A DNA stretch of 64,000 bases from Alphaproteobacteria bacterium (GTDB lineage Bacteria; Pseudomonadota; Alphaproteobacteria; Ferrovibrionales; Ferrovibrionaceae): assembly GCA_017307375.1 (NCBI GenBank), contig JAFKFH010000009.1, positions 124,001 through 188,000 on the forward strand, read 5' to 3'. The position numbers and the translations under genes are program-made. Below are positions 8,282 to 16,777 of this stretch, one piece after another. The notes beneath the pieces were generated by a model. That model saw nothing but the letters and a program-made list of their open reading frames with translations. It was not told the DNA's origin and made no database searches. Numbering within the stretch: position 1 is the stretch's first letter; each line of letters begins with the position of its first letter.

Positions 8282-9408
8282 ACCGCGGACCTCTTGTAAC
8301 GTTCCAGACGCTCGATGATGTCGTCATCGAGGGCGTCGGTCTGCCAGCCATGAAGAACGCGCACGCGCCGCTTGGTCGAGATATCCGCCGCCGCCCGCTT
8401 GGCCACGCCCGAAATTTCACCTTCGGGCAGCAACGGCAAAAGTCGAAAGATATCGGCGACCACCGACCGCTGCGCCGACCGCTCCTGGCCGGAAACCGCT
8501 TCATCCCACATTACCAGGATGAATTCCCAGCCGTCGAGTGTCCAACTAATCCGATCTACAGTATCCGAAAGGGTCAACCGAGCCGCGGTCCAGTTCCGCA
8601 AAACGCCCAGCGGTTTGGCCTGCAGCCGGTCGAGATCGGCGAGGGCGGTGTCCGCCACCGATGCGGTGAGCCGGGCGAGATCGCCGGCAAAACGGGCCAT
8701 GTAGGCCGAATCCTCATGTTCCGACTTGCTCCAGTCGGTGATGGCGCCGGCGAAATCGACAATGCGGCGATTGAGGCGGCGGAACCGCGCCGCCACCGGC
8801 GCACGCGCCAGCCCCGCCGGGGCCAGGATCTCGCCCCAGCGCTCGATCGCGTCATAGGTGCTGGCGCCGTCGAGACCGACCATGGTGGCGATGGCATCGA
8901 TGGCCGCCTTGACCCGCTGCTGGCCAGCGGGCGTCACCAGGTCGGGCAAGTCGAGCGACAGGTCGGTCTTGGCAGCTTCCAGGCAGGTAAGGATCAGGAA
9001 AAAAGTCGTAAGCAGCCGGTCGCCGTCGGCTTCCTGGATGATGCGCGCCGCGGCCTCGGCGCCTTCCGGACCGGCGAGTCCCTGACGGGCGACGTAAAGC
9101 GCGGCCGTCCGCACCTTGTCGGGCGTCGCCGCCTGCCGCCGCTCGATCTCGTCGCGCAGGACCCGGTCGTGCAGGGTCATTCCGGGAAACACGTTGAGCA
9201 GTTCGGCCCAGCGGATGATGTAGGAGCCCTTCATCCCGCCCAGGGCCGGTACCGCCAGCTCGAGCTGTTGGCGATAGTCTTCCCGCACCCGCCCCTGCGC
9301 GATCGAGGGGCTGGTGAAGGGTACTGCAGCGCCACGCTCCGCAAAGCGCTGAGGCAGGAATTCCCGCGCTGCCACCGACGGCATCGAAGACGACATGAGC
9401 CCAACCAC
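8278..9408 (-). CDS. Unrecognised helical protein of 376 aa
   Basis: I do not recognise this family. The N-terminal segment LPQRFAERGAAVPFTSP looks conserved in style, and the rest is helical with WAELLNVFPGM and a Trp-rich motif ISWTLDGWEFILVMWDEAV. No membrane segments or catalytic signature can be seen. Alternative starts exist at 9396 and 9384; 9408 is simply the longest. It is the first gene of the leftward pair, divergent from the receiver-fold gene across about 200 bp, so a shared promoter region is plausible. Confidence 0.78.
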   Translation of the reverse strand: MVGLMSSSMPSVAAREFLPQRFAERGAAVPFTSPSIAQGRVREDYRQQLELAVPALGGMKGSYIIRWAELLNVFPGMTLHDRVLRDEIERRQAATPDKVRTAALYVARQGLAGPEGAEAAARIIQEADGDRLLTTFFLILTCLEAAKTDLSLDLPDLVTPAGQQRVKAAIDAIATMVGLDGASTYDAIERWGEILAPAGLARAPVAARFRRLNRRIVDFAGAITDWSKSEHEDSAYMARFAGDLARLTASVADTALADLDRLQAKPLGVLRNWTAARLTLSDTVDRISWTLDGWEFILVMWDEAVSGQERSAQRSVVADIFRLLPLLPEGEISGVAKRAAADISTKRRVRVLHGWQTDALDDDIIERLERYKRSAV

Positions 9409-9610
9409 TCCATCGCGTACCGCGCGTGTGAGTCCGCGCTTAAAATTGATCTTTAGTCCAAATTACTGACGATTTTCCTAGTCGCCGACAGCAGCATAGA
9501 CGTAGCCGTACTAAGGTTCCATTATCGATCGAAGCAACGATACATCAAAATTTTAGCTTTCATCCGACGTCATCTTGGACGCCGACTTAATACCCTGGGG
9601 CATGTAGCGC
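9409..9610. other. AT-rich divergent intergenic region
   Basis: About 200 bp of sequence clearly more AT-rich than its surroundings separates the unknown gene pair from the divergent receiver-fold gene. It should hold both promoters. I see a short TATCG/CGATA inverted repeat near 9523-9542 but no motif I can assign to a known regulator. Confidence 0.4.
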
Positions 9611-10501
9611 ATGAGCAGTCTTCGCGATCTCAGTCTTGTCGTCGTCGATGGCGATTCACACGCGCTCGGCATTTGCGAAACGCTGCTCAAAGGCATGGGC
9701 GTGGACCGGCTGAGGCTGTTCACCGACCCCAACGAAGCCATCGCATCGATCAAGGAGCATCCGCCGTCGTTGATCCTTGCAGCCCTCGAAATGCGTGCGA
9801 TGAACGGCTTCAAGCTGGCAGAGACGCTGCGGGCGGAAACGCCCGCCGAGGAAACCCCCATACCGCTTCTGCTGATGGCCAAGGAATCGAAGCCGGAGCT
9901 GATTCAGCATGCGAAACGGGTTGGCATCGACGACTATCTGATCAAGCCGCTGTCGGCGCGCATCCTTTCACAACGCCTCACCGCCGTGCTGCAGCGGCGG
10001 GACATCGCGGCACTTACAGCGCTGGAAGGCGGAGCGACGCCGACCACGACGACCTATGCCCCGCCCGGCCTGCGCCTGCGCGAGAATTTCGGCTTCGCCA
10101 ATGCCGAGGCCGTGCTTGCCGGCCTGCGGCGGCGTTTCGGTGACGGCCTGGTCGACCAGGTCGACATGCTGCGCAGTCAGTATCAGGCGATCGAAACCGC
10201 CGCCAAGGCAGGCAAGGCCGCGCCCGATGCGCTGCGCGACCTGCATCAGCGCAGCGAGGATCTGCGCGGCATCGGGCCCGAGATGGGCTTTCCGCTGATC
10301 GGCAAGTTCAGCGACCAGCTCAGCGAGCTGACCGCCGAACGGGAGACCCTGAACGATCAGGAGCTGCGCCTGTCGCTTGCGCTGATCGACGCGATGGCCG
10401 AAGTCGCCAAGAGCCGCATCGAAGGTGATGGCGGGGCGGTCGGCCAGAACCTGCTCAACGCCGTCACCCGGACGATGAACCGGCTGCGCACCGAAGCCTA
10501 G
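9611..10501 (+). CDS. Degenerate receiver plus HPt-like helical domain protein
   Basis: A 296-aa protein with an N-terminal CheY-like fold (residues about 6-128) and a C-terminal helical domain. The acidic pocket is partly kept (VDGDS) and the switch Lys is present (YLIKPLS, Lys112), but the phosphoacceptor position in LILAALEM is Ala58 instead of Asp. The C-terminal domain has a segment DLRGIGPEMGFPL that resembles an alphaproteobacterial HPt core (HxLKGxxxxFG), but the phospho-His position is not His. It therefore looks like a non-phosphorylatable adaptor built from two-component parts. It is divergent from the unknown pair at 6947-9408, which it may serve. Confidence 0.8.
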   Translation: MSSLRDLSLVVVDGDSHALGICETLLKGMGVDRLRLFTDPNEAIASIKEHPPSLILAALEMRAMNGFKLAETLRAETPAEETPIPLLLMAKESKPELIQHAKRVGIDDYLIKPLSARILSQRLTAVLQRRDIAALTALEGGATPTTTTYAPPGLRLRENFGFANAEAVLAGLRRRFGDGLVDQVDMLRSQYQAIETAAKAGKAAPDALRDLHQRSEDLRGIGPEMGFPLIGKFSDQLSELTAERETLNDQELRLSLALIDAMAEVAKSRIEGDGGAVGQNLLNAVTRTMNRLRTEA

Positions 10502-11001
10502 AGCGACATGCGCCCGACCCGATAGGACTGGTGGCCGGCCATGGGCCGGTCCCAAAGCCGGAAGCGCATCGCGGTCCAGGTCGTCGGCTCGAACCCGGCG
10601 ATCGAGGCCAGCGCATCGTCGCCCTCGACCTCGGCGCCGTACCGCCTCCGCAGGGCGGCGATGTCGACATGCGGCTCGATCGGCACGATATCGCGCGTCG
10701 CGTGCCGCGCCGCCGCCAGATCGCCGGTCCGCCACTCCCAGACCGGCCAGATACGCACGACGGGCCAGCCGAACGAGCGGGTCAGCGCGGCAAAGCCGGG
10801 TCCTGACAGGAATTTGTTCAGACCCTCGGTGTCGCGCCACAGGTAGAAGGGCGCATAGAGATTGTCGGGTGCGCCGCGCGCCGACAGGTAAGCCTTGAAC
10901 ACGAGGCCCGGGAAGCCATCGGTCAAATGTCCCTTCTCGGCAATCCGCCGGTCGATGATCGCCATGTCGTAGTCGGCCGGCAGGGTGATCGAATATTGCA
11001 T
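10498..11001 (-). CDS. DUF4865 family protein
   Basis: A 167-aa protein that I match to DUF4865 by its start (MQYSITLPADYDMAIIDRRI), the GFPGLVFKAYL and APFYLWRDTEG segments, and its length. The family has no established function; the pattern suggests a ferredoxin-like dimeric alpha/beta-barrel related to monooxygenase-type folds. The start at 11001 is preferred over 11010. It is the last gene of the leftward operon with the CMD-like and tautomerase genes. It converges with the receiver-fold gene, and their stop codons overlap. Confidence 0.8.
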   Translation of the reverse strand: MQYSITLPADYDMAIIDRRIAEKGHLTDGFPGLVFKAYLSARGAPDNLYAPFYLWRDTEGLNKFLSGPGFAALTRSFGWPVVRIWPVWEWRTGDLAAARHATRDIVPIEPHVDIAALRRRYGAEVEGDDALASIAGFEPTTWTAMRFRLWDRPMAGHQSYRVGRMSL

Positions 11002-11006
11002 CGCGA

Positions 11007-11336
11007 TCATGGCGCCGCCTCCTCGAACAGGGCCTGGGCTCGCGTCGCTGCCGACATGGCGGCCGGCCAGCCGGCGTAGAAGGCGAGATGGGTGACGATC
11101 TCGCCGATCTCGGCGCGGGTGACGCCATTCTGCACCGCCCGGCCGAGATGGAAGGGCAATTGCTCGACCCGTGCCATCGCGATCAGCGCCGCGACGGTGA
11201 CCAGGCTGCGATCACGCGGGCTGAGGCCCGGTCGCTCCCAGATATCGGCGAACAGGACTTCCATCGAGAGATCGGCAAGCTTCGGCGCGACCGCGCCGAT
11301 CAGTTCATGCGCATCGGGCCAGGGGGCGTTGTTCAT
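11007..11336 (-). CDS. Carboxymuconolactone decarboxylase family protein
   Basis: A small all-helical protein of 109 aa in the CMD/AhpD-like family. Visible hallmarks are SPRDRSLVTVAALIAM, QLPFHLGRAVQNGVTRAEI and the FYAGWPAAMSA end. The CxxC of peroxidase-type AhpD is absent, so a decarboxylase or lyase-type role is more likely. The start at 11336 overlaps the tautomerase stop by 4 nt. With the tautomerase and the RraA-like protein it fits degradation of a small keto or lactone acid. Confidence 0.9.
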   Translation of the reverse strand: MNNAPWPDAHELIGAVAPKLADLSMEVLFADIWERPGLSPRDRSLVTVAALIAMARVEQLPFHLGRAVQNGVTRAEIGEIVTHLAFYAGWPAAMSAATRAQALFEEAAP

Positions 11337-11728
11337 GCCGCGCGCTCCTCGCTCATCGGCGCCCGGCCACCGCCGAACGACCAGTCGTCGCCGGCGGTCG
11401 TGGTGATCACCACCATCACGTCCTCGGGATCGAGGCCCGGTGCCTCGGCCAGCAGGGCGACGAGACGCCGGTAGAAGGCCTGCTTCACCGCGGTCGACCG
11501 CGGCCGGCCGGCCGTGATGGCGATCAGGACGAAATCGTCCGAACGGGGACCACCGAGATAACCTCGGTCGAAGATCAGCTCGCCGGCTTCGTGCTGGTGG
11601 ATCGCCTGGAAGCGGTCGGCGGCCGGTACCTCGAAGGCGTCGACCAGCGCCTGATGGACGCGATCGGACAAGGCCCTCAGATGGGCGGGCGGCTTGCCGC
11701 GCAGAAGAGATATTCGGGCGAAAGGCAT
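11333..11728 (-). CDS. Tautomerase family protein
   Basis: A 131-aa member of the tautomerase superfamily. After Met removal the catalytic Pro would be N-terminal (MPFARISLLRG). Later segments FVLIAITAGRPRSTAVKQAFYRRL and EDVMVVITTT fit the second beta-alpha-beta unit (only short motifs quoted). Its length suggests a fused double unit of the MSAD/cis-CaaD type rather than the 62-aa 4-OT type. It is translationally coupled to the CMD-like gene and lies 106 nt after the permease gene. Confidence 0.88.
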   Translation of the reverse strand: MPFARISLLRGKPPAHLRALSDRVHQALVDAFEVPAADRFQAIHQHEAGELIFDRGYLGGPRSDDFVLIAITAGRPRSTAVKQAFYRRLVALLAEAPGLDPEDVMVVITTTAGDDWSFGGGRAPMSEERAA

Positions 11729-11762
11729 GGCGACCTCCTGAAATGGCCGGTGCTGACGGGAC

Positions 11763-11779
11763 GGCGCCAGTCTGGCGCC
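11763..11779. other. Perfect 17-bp palindrome between permease and tautomerase genes
   Basis: GGCGCCAG, one base, then CTGGCGCC. In RNA this gives a strong GC stem in the 106-nt gap between the second permease and the tautomerase gene. There is no T-run after it on the minus strand, so it is not a standard intrinsic terminator. It could lower or stabilise the downstream part of the operon mRNA. Confidence 0.5.
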
Positions 11780-11834
11780 GCCCAGTCATCCGGAAAATCA
11801 GGAAATCTGGTAGGATGGGTTCAGAAAATCGGGA

Positions 11835-12677
11835 CTATGTCTTGACCCGGGTGACCAGCTGCGTCGGGTTGACGAAGCGCAGCGCGATCAGCAGCCAGGC
11901 GAGCGTCAGGATCATGTAGGTCACCGCCATCGCCGAAATCGACTGCCCGGCCCGGACCCCCGCCGCGAACGCCGCGTAGTAGAGCGAGACGACCAGGGTC
12001 TGGCTGTCCGGCCCGGCGGTCAGGAAGGTCAGCTCGAACATCGCGATGGTGCGCACCATCACCATCAGCGAGGCGGCGAGGATGCCCGGCGCCAGCAGCG
12101 GCACCAGCACATGGACGAAGACGCGGAAGGTATTGGCGCCGAAGACGCGCGCGGCGGCTTCGAGCTTCGGGTCGATCTGCTCGATGAACGGCGTCATCAC
12201 CATGATGACGAAGGGCACGGTCGGCACCAGGTTCGCCAGGATCACCCCGGCGAGCGAGCCGCCGAGATTGACCTTGTAGAGCACGGTGGCCAGCGGAATG
12301 CCGTAGGTGATCGGCGGCACCATCATCGGCAGCAGGAACAGCAGCTGGACGATGCGCTTGCCGGGAAATTCGGCGCGGGCCAGCGCATAGGCGGCCGGCA
12401 CCCCGATCAGGGCCGACAGCGCGACGACCGCGACGGTGACCTGCATGGTGACGAACAGGACGTCGCCCAGCTGGAATTCCGACCAGGCCGACGAATACCA
12501 TCGCGTCGTCAGCCCGGCCGGAAACCAGGTGCCGAGCCAGCGCGTGGCAAAGGAGTTGAGCAGGACGGTGGCGATCATCGCCCCGACATTGACCAGGAAG
12601 AAGATCATCACGACCCAGATCGCGATGTTCCAGGCCTGGGCGCCGGCGCGGGTCTGCGAAGCGTTGCGCATGAACAT
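11835..12677 (-). CDS. ABC transporter permease (polyamine/iron-type, PotC-like)
   Basis: A 280-aa inner-membrane permease with about six TM segments. The EAA-type loop, LEAAARVFGANTFRVFVHVLVPLL, is the ATPase contact of this importer class (short motif only). The start at 12677 follows the other permease stop by 11 nt. It pairs with the PotB-like subunit and the ATPase upstream. Confidence 0.92.
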   Translation of the reverse strand: MFMRNASQTRAGAQAWNIAIWVVMIFFLVNVGAMIATVLLNSFATRWLGTWFPAGLTTRWYSSAWSEFQLGDVLFVTMQVTVAVVALSALIGVPAAYALARAEFPGKRIVQLLFLLPMMVPPITYGIPLATVLYKVNLGGSLAGVILANLVPTVPFVIMVMTPFIEQIDPKLEAAARVFGANTFRVFVHVLVPLLAPGILAASLMVMVRTIAMFELTFLTAGPDSQTLVVSLYYAAFAAGVRAGQSISAMAVTYMILTLAWLLIALRFVNPTQLVTRVKT

Positions 12678-12688
12678 GGTGCCCTCCC

Positions 12689-13588
12689 TCAACCCTTGCC
12701 GCCGCCGACCGGGCCGCGATAGACCAGCCGCCGGCCCGACAGCACCAGGACGGTGATGGCGAGCTGGACCAGGCCCATGATCATCGCGACGGCCGAGGCC
12801 ATCGGGAAATCGTAGTTCTCGAACGCCGCTTCGTAGGCGGCGATCGAGATGACGCGGGTCGCGCCGGCCGGCGCGCCGAGCAGCACCGCCGACGGGAATA
12901 CCGAGAACGCCTGGACGAAGGTCAGGCAGAACGCGACGGCAAGGCCGGGCAGCAGCAGCGGAAAATAGATCTCCTTGAACTGCCGCCAGGGTCCGGCCCC
13001 CAGCGTACGCGCCGCCTGGGCCAGGACCGGATCGATGCCGGTGATGTAGGACAGCGTCAGCAGGAAGGTGAACGGAAAACCCGACACGACCAGCGAGAGC
13101 AGGACGCCGGTGTAGTTGTGCACCAGCCGGATCGGGCTGTCGACGAGACCGAGGCCAAGCAGGATGCGGTTCACCCAGCCCTGCGGCCCGAGATAGGTCA
13201 GCAGCCCGTCGGCGATCAGCACGGTGCCGAGGGTGATCGGAATGACCAGCAGCGTGGTGACGAAGCGCTGGCCGCCCGAAGGCACGCGCATGCGATAGGC
13301 GATCGGCACCGAGGCGCCGACATTGATCAGCGTGGCCGGCAGGGCAAGCCACAGGGTCTTGGCGATGGTCCCGTAATAGGCAGGGTCGGCGAAGAATTTC
13401 GCATAATTGGCCAGCCACCCCTGCGCCGCCTCGAGCGGCGAGAAGGACAGGACGAGGCCGTAGCCGAACGGGAAGATGAACAGCGCCAGCACGAAGATCA
13501 CGGCGGGCAGGGCCAGCCAGGCGGCACGGTCAATCCGCACCGGCTGGCGTTCGGGCAGCGTGGCCGCAGGCAGGGCGTCGACGGTCAT
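12689..13588 (-). CDS. ABC transporter permease (polyamine/iron-type, PotB-like)
   Basis: A 299-aa permease that begins with a cytoplasmic tail and a TM helix (LALPAVIFVLALFIFPFGYG). The conserved loop is QAARTLGAGPWRQFKEIYFPLL (short motif). It begins 6 nt after the ATPase stop and ends 11 nt before the PotC-like gene. It forms the heterodimeric channel with that subunit. Confidence 0.92.
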   Translation of the reverse strand: MTVDALPAATLPERQPVRIDRAAWLALPAVIFVLALFIFPFGYGLVLSFSPLEAAQGWLANYAKFFADPAYYGTIAKTLWLALPATLINVGASVPIAYRMRVPSGGQRFVTTLLVIPITLGTVLIADGLLTYLGPQGWVNRILLGLGLVDSPIRLVHNYTGVLLSLVVSGFPFTFLLTLSYITGIDPVLAQAARTLGAGPWRQFKEIYFPLLLPGLAVAFCLTFVQAFSVFPSAVLLGAPAGATRVISIAAYEAAFENYDFPMASAVAMIMGLVQLAITVLVLSGRRLVYRGPVGGGKG

Positions 13589-13594
13589 GGCACC

Positions 13595-14692
13595 CTACTC
13601 CGCCGCCGCGGCGAAACCGCGGGGCGCCGCATCGCCGCCGGCATCGAACATCAGCACCTGTTCGGGCGCGACGCCGAGCGTCAGCCGGTCGCCGACCACC
13701 ACACGCTCGCGCGAGCGGGCAAGCAACTCAACCCCGCCGGCGGTGACGCCGGTCAGATGGAATTCGCGGCCGCCATACTCGACCGCAGTCACGGTGACCG
13801 GGATGCCGTTGGCACCGGCGGCGACCGGTTCGAGGTCTTCCGGCCGGAACACGGCCACTGCCTGCCGGGTCGCGCCGGCATCGCGCCGCACGCCCTGCAG
13901 GGCGACATCGCGATGGCGAATCACGTTGCCCTCGGCCTCGCCCGCGAGTTCGTTGCGGAAACCCATGAAGCGGGCGACATCGAGATTGGCCGGGCGGTGG
14001 TAGAGGTCTTCGGGCGTACCCACCTGGCGGACCAGGCCGTCCTTCATCACCACGATCCGGTCGGCCAGGCTCAGGGCCTCCTCCTGGTCGTGGGTGACGT
14101 AGACGGTCGCGCGGCCGACCGAGGTATGGATGCGGCGGATCTCGGCCCGCATCTCCAGGCGCAACTTGGCATCGAGGTTGGACAGCGGCTCGTCCATCAG
14201 CACCAGCGGCGGTTCGATCACGATGGCGCGGGCGATGGCGACGCGCTGCTGCTGGCCGCCGGAAAGCTGGCCGGGGAGCTTGTCGGCATGCTGGCCCAGC
14301 TGGACCATCCTGATCGCCCGGTCGACCCGCTCGGCGATCTCGCGCTTGGCCACGCCGCGCATCGCCAGGCCGAAGCCGATGTTCTTGCGCACCGACATGT
14401 GCGGGAACAGGGCGTAATTCTGGAACACCATGCCGAAACCGCGCTTTTCCGACGGCAGCACGTCGATGCGCCGGTCGTCGAGCCAGATGGCGCCGCTGGA
14501 CAGCGGCAGCAACCCGGCCAGGCAGTTCAGCGCCGTGGTCTTGCCGCAGCCGGACGGGCCGAGCAGCGCGACGAACTCGCCGACCTGGATGGTCAGCGAC
14601 ATGTCGCGCAGGGCATGGTGGCTGCCGAAGGTCCGGTTGATCCGGTCCAGGCGCAGCTCGCGAAAATCGCCATGGTCGGTCCGTTGCGTCAT
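13595..14692 (-). CDS. ABC transporter ATPase (PotA/FbpC-like, with TOBE domain)
   Basis: A 365-aa ATPase that drives the importer. Walker A is GPSGCGKTT, signature [14 protein letters not shown], Walker [13 protein letters not shown], and H-loop VTHDQEEAL. The C-terminal third (from about residue 240) is a TOBE-type regulatory domain. The start at 14692 is preferred, since an upstream ATG at 14758 would put a non-conserved Cys-rich extension in front of the fold. Confidence 0.93.
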   Translation of the reverse strand: MTQRTDHGDFRELRLDRINRTFGSHHALRDMSLTIQVGEFVALLGPSGCGKTTALNCLAGLLPLSSGAIWLDDRRIDVLPSEKRGFGMVFQNYALFPHMSVRKNIGFGLAMRGVAKREIAERVDRAIRMVQLGQHADKLPGQLSGGQQQRVAIARAIVIEPPLVLMDEPLSNLDAKLRLEMRAEIRRIHTSVGRATVYVTHDQEEALSLADRIVVMKDGLVRQVGTPEDLYHRPANLDVARFMGFRNELAGEAEGNVIRHRDVALQGVRRDAGATRQAVAVFRPEDLEPVAAGANGIPVTVTAVEYGGREFHLTGVTAGGVELLARSRERVVVGDRLTLGVAPEQVLMFDAGGDAAPRGFAAAAE

Positions 14693-14765
14693 CGGGGTCT
14701 CCGCTTCATCACGATCGCGGGTGCCGCCGCAGAGGACGACACCCGCTCGACTGCACAATCAGGCG

Positions 14766-15953
14766 TTACTTGTTCTTGGCGGCACCGATCTCGGTGTCCC
14801 AGCGCCGGAACGCCGCCACCATCGCATCGGCCCCCAGCGGCACGGCCTTCGGATGATCGGCGATCCAGGCATCGTATTCCGGCCGCCCGAACTCCTTGAT
14901 CGCCGCCTGGCTCTTCGCCGGGGCCATCGACAGCGGCACGTCCTTGATCGCCGGACCCGGGTAGAAGTACCCCTCATCATAGGCATAGGCCTGCTGGGCC
15001 GGTTCCAGCATGAAGGCCATCATGTCGAGGACGACGGCAAGCTTCTCCGGGGCGATGCCCTTGGGCACCACCATGTAGTGGGCGTCGGTGACCCAGGTGA
15101 AATTCTTCAGCAGGCCGACCTTGACCTCCTTGGGCACGGTGCCGAGCACGCGCGGGTTGATGTCCCAGCCGGTGGTCGAGACGATGATGTCGCGCGAGCC
15201 TTCGCCCAGCTCCTTCATCGTCGGGCCGGTGCCGGCCGGATAGTATTCGATGTAGTTGCCCAGCTCCTTCAGATAGGCCCAGGTCTTGTCCCAGCCCTTT
15301 TCCGGATCCATCGGGTCCTTGTCGCCGAGGATATAGGGCAGTCCCATCAGGAAGGTGCGGCCGGGGCCGGAATTGGCCGGGCGGCCGTAGAAGAAGCGAT
15401 TCGGATTGGCCTTGGCCCAGGCCAGCAGCTCCTCGGCGGTGGTCGGCGGGGTCTTGACCTTGTCCGGATTATATTCGATCAGCGGGCCCGACGGATAATA
15501 GGTCACGACGACGCCCTTGCCCTCGGCCAGCGTCTGCATCTTGGCCGCGGGTTCGAGATAAGCCTTGGCGAAACCGGGCTTCTTCTTCTCGAGCATCGCC
15601 TCGACCGGCTGCCACAGGTCGAGCTTGATGCCGGCGGCCAGTGCGTCGGTGCCGGTCAGGATCAGGTCGATATCGACCTTGCCCGCCGATTGCTGGGCCT
15701 TGACCTTGCCGGCCAGTTCCGGCGACGGCGCCTTGGTGAAGGTGATCTTGGAGACCAGCTTCTCGTGCGTCTTGCGATAATTCTCCAACGCCTCCTGGGT
15801 CAGCGCCAGGTTGCCGGCGACGTCGACGATGTTGAGCTGGACAGGCGCGGTCGGCAGGGCGGGCACGTCCTGGGCCATCGCCGGCACGAAGCCCGCGACC
15901 AGCGACCCGGCAATGCCGGCCACCACGGCACGGCGGATGAGATCGATCTGCAT
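14766..15953 (-). CDS. Extracellular solute-binding protein (family 1 type)
   Basis: The periplasmic binding protein of the polyamine/iron-type importer, 395 aa. The signal peptide runs through AGIAGSLVAGFVPAMAQD. The body follows the family-1 pattern, with a SAGKVDIDLILTG segment in the first lobe and a Trp-rich ligand-side region. Downstream are its ATPase and two permeases, and upstream is the RraA-like gene. The ligand is probably the carboxylic or sugar acid handled by the neighbouring enzymes. Confidence 0.9.
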   Translation of the reverse strand: MQIDLIRRAVVAGIAGSLVAGFVPAMAQDVPALPTAPVQLNIVDVAGNLALTQEALENYRKTHEKLVSKITFTKAPSPELAGKVKAQQSAGKVDIDLILTGTDALAAGIKLDLWQPVEAMLEKKKPGFAKAYLEPAAKMQTLAEGKGVVVTYYPSGPLIEYNPDKVKTPPTTAEELLAWAKANPNRFFYGRPANSGPGRTFLMGLPYILGDKDPMDPEKGWDKTWAYLKELGNYIEYYPAGTGPTMKELGEGSRDIIVSTTGWDINPRVLGTVPKEVKVGLLKNFTWVTDAHYMVVPKGIAPEKLAVVLDMMAFMLEPAQQAYAYDEGYFYPGPAIKDVPLSMAPAKSQAAIKEFGRPEYDAWIADHPKAVPLGADAMVAAFRRWDTEIGAAKNK

Positions 15954-15984
15954 TTTTTCCTCCCTAGGGTTTGTCGTCGTCAGA

Positions 15985-16695
15985 TCAGAGCTTGGCCTTG
16001 TAGGCTTCGAACTCCGCCCGCGTCTTCTCGTCGGGCGGGTACAGACCGAGGATCGAACGGCCCTCGAGCACCCGGGCCTCGACCCAGTCCTCGAAGATCG
16101 TCATCGACGCCGCCTCCTCGGCGATCTCGTTGGCGATGGCGGCCGGGATGACCACCACGCCCTCGTCGTCGCCGACGATGATGTCGCCGGGATAGACCGG
16201 CGCATCGCCGCAACCGATCGGCACGTTGATGTCGATGGCATGATGGAGGGTCAGGTTCGTCGGTGCCGACGGCCGGACGCAGTAGACGGGAAAGTCGAGC
16301 CCGGCGCAGGTGCCCGAATCGCGGAAGCCGCCGTCGGTGACGACGCCGGCCGCGCCGCGCACCATCATGCGGGTGATCAGGATCCCGCCGGCCGAGGCCG
16401 CGCGCGGATCCTTGCGCGAATCGATCACCATGACATGGCCGGGCGGGATGTCCTCGACCGCCTTGCGCTGCGGATGGCTGCGATCCTCGAACACCTTGAT
16501 GTGATCGAGATCCTCGCGCGCCGGGATGTAGCGAAGCGTGAAGGCCTCGCCGACCATGCGCGCGGCCTTCGGGTTCAGCGGCAGCACGCCCTGGATGGCG
16601 GTATTGCGCAGGCCGCGCTTGAACAGCGCCGTGGTGATGGTTGCGGTGGAAACCCGGGCCAGCCGTGCCCGGTTTTCCGGCGTCAACGCACTCAT
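15985..16695 (-). CDS. RraA family protein (HMG/CHA aldolase or regulator-like)
   Basis: A 236-aa RraA-fold protein. Members either bind RNase E as regulators or act as class II aldolases or decarboxylases on 4-hydroxy-4-methyl-2-oxoglutarate-type substrates. Aldolase-like motifs are visible: GEAFTLRYIPA, VMVIDSRKD, GVVTDGGFRDS, and GCGDAPVYPGDIIVGDDEGVVVIP (short motifs). The GGxxRD segment and the downstream acidic metal-site region favour an enzyme. Placement at the head of a catabolic transport operon also favours an aldolase or lyase. The start at 16695 was chosen for the fold; the long upstream in-frame extension is intergenic. Confidence 0.87.
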   Translation of the reverse strand: MSALTPENRARLARVSTATITTALFKRGLRNTAIQGVLPLNPKAARMVGEAFTLRYIPAREDLDHIKVFEDRSHPQRKAVEDIPPGHVMVIDSRKDPRAASAGGILITRMMVRGAAGVVTDGGFRDSGTCAGLDFPVYCVRPSAPTNLTLHHAIDINVPIGCGDAPVYPGDIIVGDDEGVVVIPAAIANEIAEEAASMTIFEDWVEARVLEGRSILGLYPPDEKTRAEFEAYKAKL

Positions 16696-16729
16696 TTCGA
16701 TCCTCCCTCGGGTATGCAGATCGGCCGAC

Positions 16730-16757
16730 AGTATATTTGTCTTACAACTAAGCGCAA
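16730..16757 (-). promoter_or_regulatory. Promoter and candidate GntR/FCD operator before the rraA-like operon
   Basis: On the minus strand TTGCGC (16757-16752), a 16-bp spacer and TATACT (16735-16730) make a good sigma70 promoter about 35 nt upstream of the rraA-like start. The sequence AGTATATTTGTCTTACAAC (16730-16748, plus strand) overlaps the -10 and spacer. It contains TTGTCTTACAA, which fits the FadR-subfamily consensus TNGTNNNACNA. A 16/19 match lies upstream of the gntR gene. Confidence 0.65.
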
Positions 16758-16777
16758 GTCGCCTGACAAATAAACCG

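Noticed and set aside
13118-14899. A long rightward ORF opposite the permease and ATPase genes
   Set aside because: The leftward frames carry intact ABC motifs; the rightward product has none.
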